A stretch of DNA of 64,000 nt from Physcomitrium patens. Taxonomy: Eukaryota > Streptophyta > Bryopsida > Funariales > Funariaceae. Where the stretch lies: assembly GCF_000002425.4 (NCBI RefSeq), contig NC_037275.1, positions 10,836,533 to 10,900,532 of the forward strand, given 5' to 3'. This document shows positions 1 through 12,057 of the stretch, one piece after another. The translations under genes were made by a program, and so were the position numbers. The notes under the pieces are model-generated. The model saw only the letters and a program-made list of their open reading frames with translations, was not told where the DNA came from and made no database searches. How positions within the stretch are numbered: position 1 is the first letter of the stretch; the number at the start of each line of letters is the position of its first letter.

Positions 1-465
1 GGAATAAATATTGGATCTTTTTTTTGTCAAATACCAACTCATGTAATTTTTTATTTTAAACTTTATTTGTGATTTTTGTTTCTAGACAGTGTATCAAGAG
101 CCATTGGTAGTAAAGCTATTTGTAGCCATATTGAAGAGAAGATAAGATTATTGGTGCCGTAATTTTTGTATAGATTGTCTTTAACACAATTTCTTTTTTG
201 CGAGTTTTTATTGCTTTTTTGAAACTTATATCACAAAATTTGTAAAATTTAGCTCTAATATTAAATAAAAAATTATATATTGGTTTTAAGATAAAAAAAA
301 TTATATAATTCATATAAAATAAATAAGATTTACAATATTTATCTAGTCAAAGAAGATGCAACTAAAAAAGTCACAATTCCTTGATTGGATGCAACTTTGT
401 TGCTGAAAAAAATGTTATACTATATAAGTGGTTATTTATTATTATGTTTTAATATTTTTTTAGGA
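1..465. other. AT-rich intergenic DNA
   Basis: Very AT-rich sequence with scattered homopolymer runs. No reading frame, RNA gene or repeat family is recognisable. It forms the left flank of the decayed repeat and Copia insertion that begin at about 466-491. Confidence 0.6.
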
Positions 466-490
466 TTTTGGACCTATTATACTTGAGTTT
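466..490 (+). repeat. Left piece of decayed AGP-upstream repeat
   Basis: These bases align with 8046-8075, upstream of the AGP gene; the differences are mostly C-to-T and G-to-A. The match stops exactly where the Copia element begins and resumes on its other side at 5499, so the Copia element inserted into this old copy. Confidence 0.6.
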
Positions 491-787
491 TATTGAAGAT
501 CAGCAATTACTTTCTTAGTTACAACCACATAGAGATTAAGCATAGTATGTTGCTAATAGTAAAAAGATAGCAAAGAGTTAAAGTAAGTTATTGTGGTGGC
601 ACCAAGGATTTAGTTGGATGAGATAAAAATGGATGTAATATCAAAAGAATGGAAGTTGCCTCATTGATGAACAAACCACCACCTACAAGTAAAGAGTGTT
701 GGAAGTAAGAATTATCTTTCTCCACACTTCTCTTAGACTACAATCCTTGCTGATGCTAAGTGTTTGTAGCTTTTAGATTTCTTTTCT
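491..787 (+). repeat. Copia 5' LTR (portion shared with 3' LTR)
   Basis: Matches 5191-5487 with a constant offset of 4,700 bases, no net insertion or deletion, and about 13 substitutions, most of them transitions. The 5' LTR may continue toward about 1000, because TATA-like sequence lies near 840-850, but that part has no partner in the 3' copy. Confidence 0.85.
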
Positions 788-3700
788 AACTTTACAATTT
801 CATATCCTAAATTTGCTAATTGTACTTAAAAGGCCTCGTATAGTATATAGAGGTGTTTTGTGAGCACAAGAGAGATATTAGAGTGACAAAACAGATTTGA
901 GACACTTAAATAAGTCATCAGACTTTTGACAAGTCTTAGAAGTGAAGTTGAGAGTGTTTTTGAGAGTAAAAACACTAGTTTGTTCACAAAGAAGGATTCT
1001 GGAATTCAAAGGCAGCAAAACCTTCTTGCTGATTTTTGAGAGCATTAGGACTTCTTCTTATAATCTTTTTTGATACAACTCTTTCTTAAACATGGCTTCA
1101 AGTGAGGGTGAAGGATTGAGAGTTATTGAGAAGTTTAGAGGTGACAATTTCTACCATTGGAAGGTAAAAATGGAGCTTTTGTTGGCATCTTTGGATCTTT
1201 GGGATATTGTAGATGAAAGTGAAGAGGCTCCAAACAAAGATGCTGATATGAAGGAGAAGAAGGAGTTAAAACATCATGAAAAAAAGGCTTTTGGATTGAT
1301 TGCATCCAATGTAGATGAAGCCAACTTCTCCCACATTATGTCTTACAAAGGACCAGCGGAAACATGGAAGACTCTTTGCAACATCTATGAGAGCAAAAAC
1401 TTATCCAACATCATCTATACAAGGAGAAAGTTCTTTACTTGCAAGATGGAAGAAGGTGAAGACCTCATGGCTCATGTCAATAAGGTAAAGGTTCTTGCAA
1501 ACTAACTAGCAATTGTTGACAAGCCTTTAGAAGAAAGTGATATTATCATGACCTTGCTAATAAACCTTCCTGAATCCTACAACTACCTTATTATGGCATT
1601 GGAGTCCATCAAGCTAAAAGAGCTTATAATGGATTATGTGATGACAAGACTTGCCCATGAAGTAACCAATAAGAAAGAAAATGAACCTCAAAGTGAAGAT
1701 TCAGTACTCTGCTCATGTCAAGGCAAGGGTAGCTATTCAAATCAACGAGGTAATGTCAAATCTTGCTTCATTTGTGGCAAAGTAGGCCATTTTGCCCGAA
1801 ATTGCTACAAAGGCAAAAAGATGAAGAAGGAGAATGCAAATAGTATGCAAGATGAGTTTGTAGGATAAGATTATGCATTCACGGTAATAAATGGGACCTC
1901 TATGGCTGTAGATTGTAGATTCGGGTTGTTCCAAGCATATGATATCTTATAAGTATTCATTTGACACTTATGAGGCTATTCTAGCATCAAACATGGTATT
2001 GGCGGATAGTGGTACTTGTGAAGCCATTGGAATTGGCTCTATTATGGTGGCGGTAGTTGTGAATGGACAAACCAATAGGAATAAATTCAAAAACGTCCTT
2101 TATGTGTCTAAGATGAAGCAAAACCTACTTTCGGTGAGTAAACTTGTAATGGAAGGTTTTAAAATTTAATTTGATATGAATGGTTGTTTTGTAAGAATAT
2201 TGAGTAGAGATAAGGTCTTCAAAGGCTTGAAAGAAGGAAATTTGTACTACCTCATTTGTAAGAAGGTGAATAGAGTGGAAGTAGCCGTATTTGTTGAGTT
2301 TACATCAAACCAAGACAAGTTGAATATATGGCATCATTGCCTTGGCCATTTGAATGTGAAGAGCATGAGAGAGCTCAAGACTATGATAAGTGGCTTAGAT
2401 CTTGGTAATACAAGCCAAAATACAAAACAAATTGCATGTGAAGGATGTATACAAGGCAAACAACAAAGGGCCTGATTTCCAAAGAGTGTAGTAATACGTG
2501 CTATCAAGTTACTGGAGATTATCCATTCGGATGTATATGGACCTATGAAGAACACAAGTATTAGAGAATCAAGGTATTTTCTAACTTTCATTGATGATTA
2601 TTCGAAAAAGATTTGGATCTACATTCTTAAAGCCAAGAGTGAATGCTTTTGGAGGTTTAAGGAGTTTAAAGCACTTGTTGAGAAACAAAGTGAATGCAAG
2701 ATCAAGGTGCTGTGTATGGACAATGGAGGTGAGTACATGTCTAAGCAATTTGATGTTTATTTGAAGAATGAAGGAATTGCTAGACAAACCACAACTCCAT
2801 ACACTTCACAACAAAATGGTATTACTGAAAGGGTAAATCGAACCATTGTAAAGATGGCAAGGAGCATGCTTCATGCTCAAAACCTTGGCTTTGAGTTTTG
2901 GACGGAAGCTATGGTGAATGCAATGTATACAAGAAATAGGTATCCAACAAGTGCTCTTACATCAATGACACCACAAGAAGCTTGGAGTGGGAGACAACCT
3001 TGCATTTCCGACATGAAGACCTTTGGTTGCATTACATATGCAAAAATACTAGATTGTATGAGGTCCAAACTTGATGCAAAAGGTACAAAGTGTGTGTTTC
3101 TTGGTTATTGTGAAGGTACTAAGGTATATAGGCTAATGTGCTTAGAAACCAAGAAGATCATCAAAAGTCATGATGTTGAGTTTTTGGAGCACAAGAATGA
3201 TTGTGAGCACTTGGAGATGTATCCAAGTAGAAGTAATGGTGTGTTTGTGGACACATCTTTGAATTCAACAAAGAAACAAGAAGATCAAGACAATGAAGTT
3301 GATGAAGATGAAAAGCCAAAGAAGGTTGAAAAGATGAAGGCTCCTACAATTGATAGGACCAGCAATGAAAGAAATGAAGATGTTGAAGATTGGGATGATG
3401 ATAATGATGAAGAGTACCAACCATTGAGTGAGAAACGACAAGGTTTAAGATAGAAGAAGGTTGGAAAAGAACAAGGAGTGCAACAAGGTGAATGTTCTTC
3501 TACAAGTGAAAGGAGATATCCTTTGAGAGAAAGAAGGCAACGTGGCGAATGGTGGAAGGATCACATCTTTCCTCAAGTAAGTAAAGAACATGCAAATATT
3601 ACTCTTCTTGCTGATTTATTGTCTTTGTGTGATGCTATGAAGTGTGAAGATGCAATCAAGTGGGAGAAGGCTATGGAAGAAGAGAACCAATCTCTTATGG

Positions 3701-5190
3701 ACAATGATAAATAAGAATTGGCACCTCTTCGAGCAAATCGATCTAGTGTTGGTTGTAAGTCAGTGTTTAGGACTAAAAGAGATGTAATAGGTGTGGTGGT
3801 GAGGCATAAGGTAAGATTAGTTGCAAAAAAATACTTACAAGTTGCTGGAATTGATTTCAATGAGACTTATGTACTAGTTACCAAATTCACCACTATTAGG
3901 ACCATTGTAGCAATTGGGGTAGCAATGGATTTGGAAATACACCAAATGGATGTGAAGACGGCCTTTTTGAATGGAGAATTGTAAGAAAACATCTACATAG
4001 ATCAATCTCTAGGATTTGTACAACAAGGCAAAGAACATCTTGTATGCAAATTGATGAAATCTTTGTATGGATTGAAATAATCACCAAGGGCATGGTACCA
4101 ACGAATTGACACCTTTTTTGTCAATGAAGGATTTGTGAGGAGTGAAGCTGATCATTCATTGTATGTGATGCAATCTAGAGAGTTTTTATTAATTGTAATC
4201 CTTTATATTGATGATTTGATCATCTTGGCTAATAATATGGAAAAAATGGATTGGATGAAGGCCAAATTAGAGAAGGAATATGAGATGAGTGATTTGGGAG
4301 AGTTATACTATTGCTTGGGAGTAGAATTTGTAAGAGATCATGGTAGCAAGACCATTATAATGAGCTAAACCAAGTACATTAAAGAAGTGTTGAAACGATT
4401 CAATATAGAGGAATGCAAGCCTATTGGAACACCCTTAGAGGCAAATTTGAAGTTGATGAAGCTCACGGATGAGGAGTTTGCTCAAGTTGAAGGTGAGATA
4501 CAAAGTGTTCCATACAAGGCAGCAGTAGGCTCACTCATGTATGCAATGGTGGCCACAAGAGTGGATCTTGCATATGCGGTGAGTGTTATAAGCCAACACA
4601 TGTCTAAGGCTAGACCAATGCATTGGAAAATGGTAAAGAAGATATTGAGGTACTTAAAAAGTACAAAAGACTTCAAATTGTGCCTTGGTTGTAAGAACAT
4701 TGACTTGCAAGGTTATTGTGATGCGGATTGGGCTAGAGATGCAAATGATAGAAGATCCACAATAGGATATGTGTTCTTCATTAGAGTGGGAGCCATTTCA
4801 TGGAATTACAAGAAACAACCTACCATTACAAGATCAGCGATGGAGGCAAAGTACATGGCAGTAAGTTATTGTGCAATGGAGGCGTGTTGGATAAGGCAAC
4901 TCTTAGAAGACATTGGTCTAGTACAATTAGAAGCAACTTTAATTATGTGTGACAATCAAGGATGTCTTGCATTTGCCAAGAATCCAAAATTCCACTCAAG
5001 GACCAAGCACATTGATGTTCAACATCATTTCATACGAAAGAAGATTGAAGATGGAATAATAGGTATGAAGTATTGTACTACAAATGACATGCTTGCTGAT
5101 GTGCTTATAAAGGCATTAGTGAAGGATAGATATCATGACTTGATTTAGAGATTAGGATTAAAAGCCTTTTGAATATTAGCAAAGTAGGAG

Positions 5191-5487
5191 TGTTGAAGAT
5201 CAGCAAGTATTTTCTTAGTTACAACCACATAGAAATTAAGCATAGTATGTTGCTAATAGTAAAAAAGTAGCAAAGAGTTAAAGTAAGTTATTGTGGTGGC
5301 ACCAAGGATTTAGTTGGATGAGGTAAAAATAGATGTAATATCAAAAGAATGGAAGTTGCCTCGTTGGTGAACAAACCACCACCTACAAGTAAAGAATGTT
5401 GGAAGTAAGAATTATCTTTCTCCACACTTTTCTTAGACTACAATCCTTGCTGATGCTAAGTGTTTGTAACTTTTAGACTTCTTTTCT
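5191..5487 (+). repeat. Copia 3' LTR
   Basis: Begins TGTTGAAG directly after a purine-rich stretch at about 5177-5190 that fits a polypurine tract. It is the partner of 491-787. The match ends abruptly at 5487, so the 3' LTR may be shorter than the 5' one. Confidence 0.85.
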
Positions 5488-5498
5488 TCAATAAATTT

Positions 5499-5660
5499 TA
5501 GACTAAAACAAATGAATTCTTGTCAATGACAACATCCATCACTAGATACATTTGGAAGTATTTTTTAAATATAAGATGGAATTTTTAATTACACTAGTAT
5601 TAATCAAGCCTTCAAAAACATAGATTATTTGACCTGATATCCATAAAGCTTTAGATACTT
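5499..5660 (+). repeat. Right piece of decayed AGP-upstream repeat
   Basis: Aligns almost base for base with about 8076-8245, upstream of the AGP gene. Over about 145 aligned bases I count roughly 45 differences. About 30 are G-to-A or C-to-T when the GC-rich copy is taken as ancestral, and only about three go the other way. This is the pattern expected from deamination of methylated cytosine. Together with 466-490 it is one old segment split by the Copia element. Confidence 0.75.
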
Positions 5661-5724
5661 AAATTCTATTTTTCAAAACTTTACAATCTTTACATCTAAA
5701 ATAAAAATTGTTAAATGTGATAGA

Positions 5725-5844
5725 AGTTGGAACTTTGAAGTCTAAAACCTGTACAATCATGGTCATTATAGAGTCCAAAACCTGTACAATCATAATCATT
5801 CTTTAACTATAATTGTACAGGTTTTAGACTTCAAAGTTCCAACT
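5725..5844. repeat. Fold-back hairpin, perfect 33-bp arms
   Basis: Positions 5725-5757 are the exact reverse complement of 5812-5844, with a 54-base loop. A transcript from either strand would fold into a long perfect stem. The loop contains a second, partial copy of the left arm (about 5772-5792). It could be a small foldback transposon, a hairpin siRNA source or a miRNA-like precursor; the sequence alone does not decide. Confidence 0.85.
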
Positions 5845-5888
5845 ATAACATTGTTAAAACTTTGAAGTCTAAAACCTCTATAATGACT

Positions 5889-5973
5889 AAAATTTAACGA
5901 TTTGAAGTTTAAACATCTATAATGACTAGATTTTTAGAACTATAGATCTTTAAACTTCAAATTGTTAAATTTT
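5889..5973. repeat. Second fold-back hairpin, 33-bp arms with two mismatches
   Basis: Positions 5889-5921 pair with 5941-5973 at 31 of 33 sites around a 19-base loop. The DNA just upstream (5858-5877) repeats 20 bases of the first hairpin's arm (5731-5750) exactly, so the two hairpins are parts of one repeated unit. The size resembles a plant miRNA precursor stem, but there is no evidence of expression here. Confidence 0.8.
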
Positions 5974-6498
5974 AATATCTTCAAGCTAAGAATTTTAGAC
6001 CTTTTATTGTTTAATTGTATGTTCTTAAATCCTATTTCACAATTACCAATCTATAAAACTCTTAGATTCTACAAAATTCCTAAACTTTAAAAACTCAAAA
6101 TATCAAAGCAATTAAATCCTAAGAATTTTTTCAACTTTTATATGTCATATAAAATTCTTAGATTGCATGTATATATATAAATATATATACATACACATAC
6201 AATTTTTTTTTATTAATAACTTATTCAATTAAAATAATTAAAAAACAATCAAATTTTCAAAATAATTTTTATTGGATAATTGAAATATGTGTACATAAAT
6301 ACACACCTCAGTATATTCCTAACAAATGAATCATCTTGTATGAGTTAAGATTGTTTTAGCTACAACAGGTGAAGTTTGACAATTTATCTTCAAAACCTCA
6401 CTTTACAAATATCCTTCAAAAGTTTGATAGCATTGTGTGAATACCACATAAAGCCTTTCATATTTCATCTTTTGTAATCCACTAAACACATCAGCAAG
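5974..6498. other. AT-rich intergenic DNA left of AGP
   Basis: AT-rich, with short recurring AAATCCTAAGAATTTT-like blocks between about 6030 and 6160 that look like further decayed material of the neighbouring hairpin family. A TATA-type microsatellite lies at about 6168-6190. No gene is seen. Confidence 0.5.
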
Positions 6499-6617
6499 CA
6501 TCGGAATGGGGGCAACCAAACTGGGCGCCCCCTCAAACAAGGAAGACGAAGGCATGAGAAATCAGCAACAACGCCACGGTGCACATGGATGCAATGGTCT
6601 ACAACAGTGAGCTCAGT

Positions 6618-6623
6618 TTTATT
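6618..6623 (-). promoter_or_regulatory. Candidate polyadenylation signal of AGP copy 1
   Basis: An AATAAA hexamer on the minus strand about 260 bases downstream of the AGP stop codon. It is also present in copy 2 at the equivalent place (20107-20112). It is the nearest canonical hexamer, but plant signals are loose. Confidence 0.4.
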
Positions 6624-6881
6624 GATAAAACAATGATAAATCGGAGACAAACAGATGTGGAGGCTGTCTGGCCAATCTGCACGAGGTTGCAATGTTGCCA
6701 TGCACACGACGGAGCAATTGCAGACAGTGCAAAAATAATTGCACTCAGCTCCCACTCACTACCATAGTTTCCATGCCCAACTCCGCCACACCATTCCATT
6801 TCATTCGCTGTTGGAATGCAAGCAAGCAGGCATTCCGAGAGTCGGCGTGGCGATGACGACCCAGCTGCTCCACCAGGTGTT

Positions 6882-7181
6882 CTAATAGCCTACACCAGCA
6901 GGAGGCAGAGCGACGGGGGCGGGAGCACCAGCAGGAGGCACCCCATATACAAAAATAGCATCAGCAGGAGACGCCACCGGAGCCCCCTCCGGAGCCCCCT
7001 CTGGAGCCCCAACCGGAGCAACCGTGATGGGGAAAGCCACTGCCGCCGGCCCTGGAGAAGTCGCCGGGGCGGAGCTTGGACTTACACTCATCAACTGCCT
7101 CCCTGCGTGTGCCTGCCCTACCAGAGCCACGCACACCAACAGAACCGCCATCACTGCCGACAATCGCATGGTGATCGCCAT
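6882..7181 (-). CDS. Arabinogalactan protein / AG-peptide-like, copy 1
   Basis: A single-exon ORF of 99 residues starting at an ATG. Residues 1-26 are a clear signal peptide with a hydrophobic core and AHA before the predicted cut. The mature part, about 73 residues, is rich in Pro, Ala, Ser, Gly and Val. It carries SP and AP dipeptides and a repeated GAPEGAPEGAP block, the usual sites of proline hydroxylation and arabinogalactan attachment. Known AGPs act at the plasma membrane and in the cell wall in growth and signalling. The C-terminus (PPAGVGY) lacks the hydrophobic tail of a GPI signal, so the product is probably secreted freely, or a downstream exon is missing from this model. Many overlapping frames here are side effects of GC-rich codons. 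Confidence 0.75.
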   Translation of the reverse strand: MAITMRLSAVMAVLLVCVALVGQAHAGRQLMSVSPSSAPATSPGPAAVAFPITVAPVGAPEGAPEGAPVASPADAIFVYGVPPAGAPAPVALPPAGVGY

Positions 7182-7652
7182 TTCCTGAGGACGAGCGCCA
7201 GATTATGGACCTGCTCCAACCAATCGACAGATCTGATCCAAACGCGTGGGGCGGTGCTGCAGACTTGTGAGACTCTACAGCTTCCTAGGCACGCCGTGCC
7301 GATGCTGTGGGAGGAGAGGGGATGAGCTGCTGTGTATGATTTGCTTCCACTGATGCAGGTGGGAGTATATGTCCGTGCGGCCCCAGCTGCTTGAGGGCGC
7401 AAGCATGCGGTACCGCTGCGAGGTCTTCGAGTTGTGGATTCTGAGGTGACGCTTTCGTGCGTGGCGACCTCGTAACTCGGGAAGGTCAGCTCGCTTGACA
7501 CGGACTCCGGTCACTGCAGCTCGACGAACGCTGAGAAGGGAGTAGGGTCCATGGCAAGGGTGACCTTCAGCTGGGGACGGTCCGTTCAGCAAGACTCCGT
7601 GTGGATTAGGCCGTTCATGATGAGGTTTGACGCCCTACCAGAAGGTCAGGTT

Positions 7653-8245
7653 CAAATGCATGAGTTCCTTGTTGGCTTGGACAGTTTCTTCGAATGTCGG
7701 TCATGAAAGAATCAAAATAAGAAAAAGAGAGAGAGAACCAAAAGTCCGGGAGGGCGACGCTGAAGTCTAGCATTTTGAATGAGGAATTCGTCTGACCCAT
7801 TGAGCCAAGAACATAGGTTCATGAGAATCTCTTTCATCAAACTGTGCGTTTACTGCACTCGGAAGGGACAACCACGGGACAAATAGCGTGTAGACCTAGT
7901 GACACATTCACGGTGTGCTTCGGGGTCTCTCAACCACTGTTCCCGGGGTTTTCGTCGCTCAGACCGCACGAGGTCGTATTGGAATCAAAGCTCAGATCAT
8001 GCGTGGAGATGATGCTTCAATTGATTCTCCAGGAAGTATATCTTGAGATTTCGGACCTACTGTGCTCGAGTTTCGGACTGGAACGAATGAGGTCTCGTCA
8101 GCGGCGGCGTCCATCATCTGGCACGTTTGGAAATATTGTGCGAATATGGGACGGGGTTTCGAACAGACCAGTATTGATCAAGCCCTGAGAGATTTGGACT
8201 GTTTGACCTGATATTCGTTCACTTGTGGATCCTTTAAGTTTGGGT
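7653..8245 (-). other. GC-richer DNA upstream of AGP copy 1
   Basis: Near-balanced base composition continues from the AGP gene to about 8245 and then drops sharply to AT-rich DNA. It lies 5' of the minus-strand AGP gene, so it may hold distal promoter or 5' transcribed sequence. A 114-codon plus-strand frame (7844-8188) does not begin at ATG and resembles nothing I know. The end at 8046-8245 has a strongly decayed relative at 466-490 plus 5499-5660, so part of this region may itself be a repeat. Confidence 0.45.
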
Positions 8246-9188
8246 CATTTTAATAACACACTTTATAGTCTTTTATATATGATTAAGTCTTCACAATGTG
8301 TGAGTATTCACAATTCTTTAATTTTTAAAATTAAACTGAAGAAAGTTATTTAGCTTATTTGAAATTTGAAATGTTAGAATAAATGCACTATAAAGGTAAG
8401 ATGAGGTTGAACGTTGCTTTGCCTTACATGGTAGACAAAGTGTTGGGAGTTGGAGTTTCCTTCGGACTGATCAAATAATGTGGTTTTTAAATAAACACTA
8501 ATAGATGCTATTTGAAGTGAAGGATTAAGTTGTATAATTCTCTTTGTTTTGTTATACTTTTAATTATTAATAGAATCAAGATTTAAGTTGATATAACTGA
8601 ATTTGCAATTAATGAATGAGTTTTCTATTCCATAGCCTTTTTTATATTGTAATATATCTAAGGGCAAAAGCTTCAACAAAAGTGCATTCTGTCATAAAGT
8701 TAAAAATACTCATTAGGCTTATGCATCATGGCTATGAACTATGGATTTTTAGATATATAGATTTCTTGGATAGGATTTATACCTAGAAAAATTAATTTTA
8801 AGGCTTCAAAAAAATAGGATGAGGTGGAATGAATTTTTTTTAACTTGGCATAAATAAATAAGTAAATAAAAATATTTATATAGCTTATTTGATAAGTTCT
8901 TTTTTTTAAAAAAATTAAAAAGAAAATTATGTCAAATATTTTAAGTATCTATTATTAAAGAGTAAGAATCTATTTATAATATTATTTATAATTATTAAAA
9001 CTTATATATAAATAACATGCTTTAAACTTGTAATTAATAGAGTAATTTAATAATTGATTTTTATTTTACTTAAATAAGTTGAAAGAAGTAAAGTTACATA
9101 AAAATATACAATATGAAGAATATGTATGTAAGTGAATTTTAAAGAAGTTTTATAGATACTATTGAAGTTTTTAGATGTGGCTTGTGGA

Positions 9189-9230
<42 letters not shown>

Positions 9231-9662
9231 AAATTTCTTAATATTAATAAGTCATATTAGAAGAAAATTACAACTTAATATTTAAACTATAAATCTTGTA
9301 GTCTTTATAAAGCTTCTATAAGACCTTAATAGTTAATATACACCAAAATAAAAATAAAGCCATCCTAAATATGATTAGTATCTTTCTTATATTCTTTCTT
9401 ATTTTAAAGCTCTTATATTTCTCTTTATTTAATAATAGATATTTTGAATCTATTTTATTTTATATCTATCTTATTCTTCTTATCATTTTTTAAATATTTA
9501 TAAATTTATGTATTATTAAAATCTATTCTATATTTATATTCTTAAAATTTTGACAAAATTAATATATATAATATTAAAACTTGATCTTTTTAATAATAAA
9601 TAGATTTTTTCTTATTCTTCAAAGCATAAAAATAATCTAGAAGTTTTCAATTATTTTCTTCT

Positions 9663-9699
<37 letters not shown>

Positions 9700-10589
9700 T
9701 TTTTGTAACTACATAGTTTTTTTTGAACTCAAATCTCTTAATTATCCAACCAAAGTAGCTCAAGTCAAATTTGTCAAAACTTTATTGAAAAGATTAACTT
9801 ATTTTTATTTTTTTATCATTTTAAAAATAAAAATACAATATATTAGATAATTTAGATGAATTTTCGATAAAATTTTGTGTATTAGTATAATCATAATATT
9901 AACAAGTTTAAATGGTTACTAATTAAGAATTACAAAAATTCATCAAAATATAATTTTATATTTTATAAAAAATATTGATATAGAAGATTCTTATATGTTA
10001 TTAATTATCAGAGAACAAATTATATTTTTGTCTTAATCTTCAATATTTGAGACTGTTTATTTTTATTTTTATTGAAGTTCTAAGTGTGTCTTTGATAATT
10101 AATAATATAGAAGATTCTTTCAAGGTTTTAGAACCTCATATGTCCATTGTACTAATACTATTCAATAGAATTTAGACTTTAACACCTTATGAAATAATTT
10201 AATTATTCCTTATAGAATTCAACTCTATAATATAATAAATATATATATAAATAGGTAGAAATATGCTAGATAGATAAAGTTTATTTTTAAATTTTAAATT
10301 TTAAATATTTAATGATAAATTAAATCTTTAGATTTCTATAAATATATTATATATCAATTATAACTTATTTTATAAGTTTCTTATTTCTAAAGAGTTGTAT
10401 TAGAAGCAATCTATAACTTGAAACTTATACAATAAGTCTTGTGGTTTTTAAAAATCTTCTATTAGATTTTTTTAGTAATTATTGTATATAGAAAAAAAAA
10501 TGAGATAATCCTCAATCTTATCTATATTTTTTTTATATTTTAATCTTGGCTTAAACTTATCAATTTTATAAAAATTTAGCAATTGACAT
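8246..10589. other. AT-rich gene-free DNA with TA microsatellites
   Basis: No recognisable gene. Perfect TA/AT dinucleotide runs lie at about 9192-9225 and 9667-9698. Sequence around 10010-10140 carries a repeated phrase about leaving a short AT inverted pattern, but nothing definable. Confidence 0.55.
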
Positions 10590-11720
10590 TCTAAATTTGT
10601 CAAGGACATAAATCTTGAAAAAATAAATGTTCATTACACTCTTATATTACTCAAAGTCACTCAAAGATGATATAATATTAAATTAGAATAGCTATTGCCA
10701 AAGACAAAAACTAGAATGTCTTGAAATAAGACTAAAGACTAGAAAAATATTGAAGATAAGAGTGAAGAAGGCTTCACTTTTATCTCCATATATACACTTA
10801 ATTAGGAGCTACGTGACAATGTCCTATAGGACCTCTAAAATGTGTTGACTTTGTAAGATATATATCTTAATTTATAAGGTAAGTTTTCTATATGTACACC
10901 ACATAGTTATCTTCCTCCATAAGCTATCAATATGTTGATCAAGTTTTTAACCTATTAATCAACTACAAATACATCTAAAATCAAAGTAGTGTCTATGAAG
11001 CTTTTAGAGAGCTTTTTTAAAAAATATCATAAAATAAAATTACTTTTACCATTTTTCTACTTAATTATATAGGTAAATATAAGAATAAATATGTATATCC
11101 TAGTATTATCTTGTCTTCTAGGAATGAGTTCCACAAAGAGCGTTCATCATCTTTCATAGATCTTATAATTTTTTATCTTGATTTTGATGGATATTGTCAA
11201 TAAAAAGTCTCAACCTTCTTTGCTACATTTACAAGATTCTTTATTGGCTTCCATGTAAATTTACTAATATCATGTTTGCACCAATGAACAAGATATTTTA
11301 ACATATTTTAATATCATCTTGAATCTAAGACTTCTTCTACCTCAAACTCTTGATTATTATCTATTTTTATAGGAGGTGGCATTTTTCTTTTTCTCAAGAT
11401 ATTTATTGTCTTATACGGCTGAAGAAGACATATATAAAATATAGAATGGATCTTCATAAACGTGGGTAGATGTAATTGATAAACAACAAATTTGACTTAT
11501 TTACAAATAGAAAAAGGTTTAAGCCTATGATAGTCCAACTTGTTACAAGGACAAGTAATCTTAGTATTGCAATGAAGTAGCCATATCTTGTCACTCACGT
11601 TGAATTATGGTTGTTCCTTGTAATAGGCATCTGCATTAATCTTCTATCATTCTTAAGCGTCTTTTAATTGTACCTTCATTATTGTATGTAGCTTTGATAA
11701 ATATGGATTATTGAATTAAT
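10590..11720 (-). mobile_element. Gypsy (chromodomain type) 3' end fragment, broken
   Basis: Minus-strand remnant of a Gypsy element. About 10590-11098 matches the LTRs at 13815-14390, 53101-53520 and 58257-58850. The adjoining 11100-11720, read on the minus strand, resembles the end of integrase and a chromodomain-like tail: it aligns with 57505-57720 of the larger copy. This suggests a chromovirus. Only the 3' end remains, and it is heavily decayed. Confidence 0.7.
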
Positions 11721-11931
11721 TTACTTAGATATTTAACATGAAAAATATATTTATTGTGCTTAAAATTACAAATTTGTGAGTTAGTAGTAGAATTTTTAAG
11801 AGAAATAGAAAATAGATTGTTAATAGCAAATATAGAGTCTAGGGTAGAATTTATTAAGATAACTTTGCATACTTGAGACTTTTTGTATCTAATATTAAAT
11901 AATGGCCAATGGGAGTATCCTTCATTATTAA

Positions 11932-11972
<41 letters not shown>

Positions 11973-12022
11973 TCATGGTTTTTAAAATATATATATGTAC
12001 ATATTATTAAAATAAAAATAAA

Positions 12023-12057
<35 letters not shown>

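Larger units (their letters stand above)
491..5493 (+). mobile_element. Ty1/Copia retrotransposon, broken
   Basis: This is a fossil Ty1/Copia element of about 5.0 kb on the plus strand. Parts in order: 5' LTR from 491; Gag about 1090-1870 with a CCHC zinc knuckle (CFICGKVGHFARNC); aspartic protease region about 1980-2170; integrase with its zinc-binding head about 2320-3100; reverse transcriptase about 3740-4370 with YIDDLIIL; RNase H about 4690-5100 with DADWARDANDRRS; 3' LTR from 5191. The order PR-IN-RT-RH defines Copia. The reading frame is interrupted in roughly ten places, so it is broken. The shared LTR portions differ at about 13 of 297 sites, which suggests moderate age. The target was a decayed copy of the DNA at 8046-8245, and the flanks show a possible 5-bp target duplication (486-490 and 5494-5498, one mismatch). 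A related fragment is nested in the Gypsy element near 56-57.5 kb. Confidence 0.93.
6499..7652. repeat. AGP-containing duplicated segment, copy 1
   Basis: 1,154 bp that recur at 19988-21141 in the same orientation with a constant offset of 13,489. The only difference I found is at 6718 (T) versus 20207 (G), outside the AGP coding sequence. This copy looks like the source: GC-rich DNA continues past its right edge to about 8245, while copy 2 stops at the segment edge. No target-site duplication or terminal inverted repeat is visible. Confidence 0.93.

Noticed and set aside
6816-7325. 169-codon plus-strand frame opposite AGP copy 1 (and its twin at 20305-20814)
   Set aside because: It is the complement of the Pro/Ala-rich AGP sequence, which lacks stops in several frames. 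The protein is an Arg/Ser/His-rich jumble, while the minus strand has a signal peptide and a typical AGP composition.
9047-9229. Short frames encoding Tyr-Ile repeats (also near 11708-12130 and 37547-37735)
   Set aside because: They are translations of TA microsatellites.
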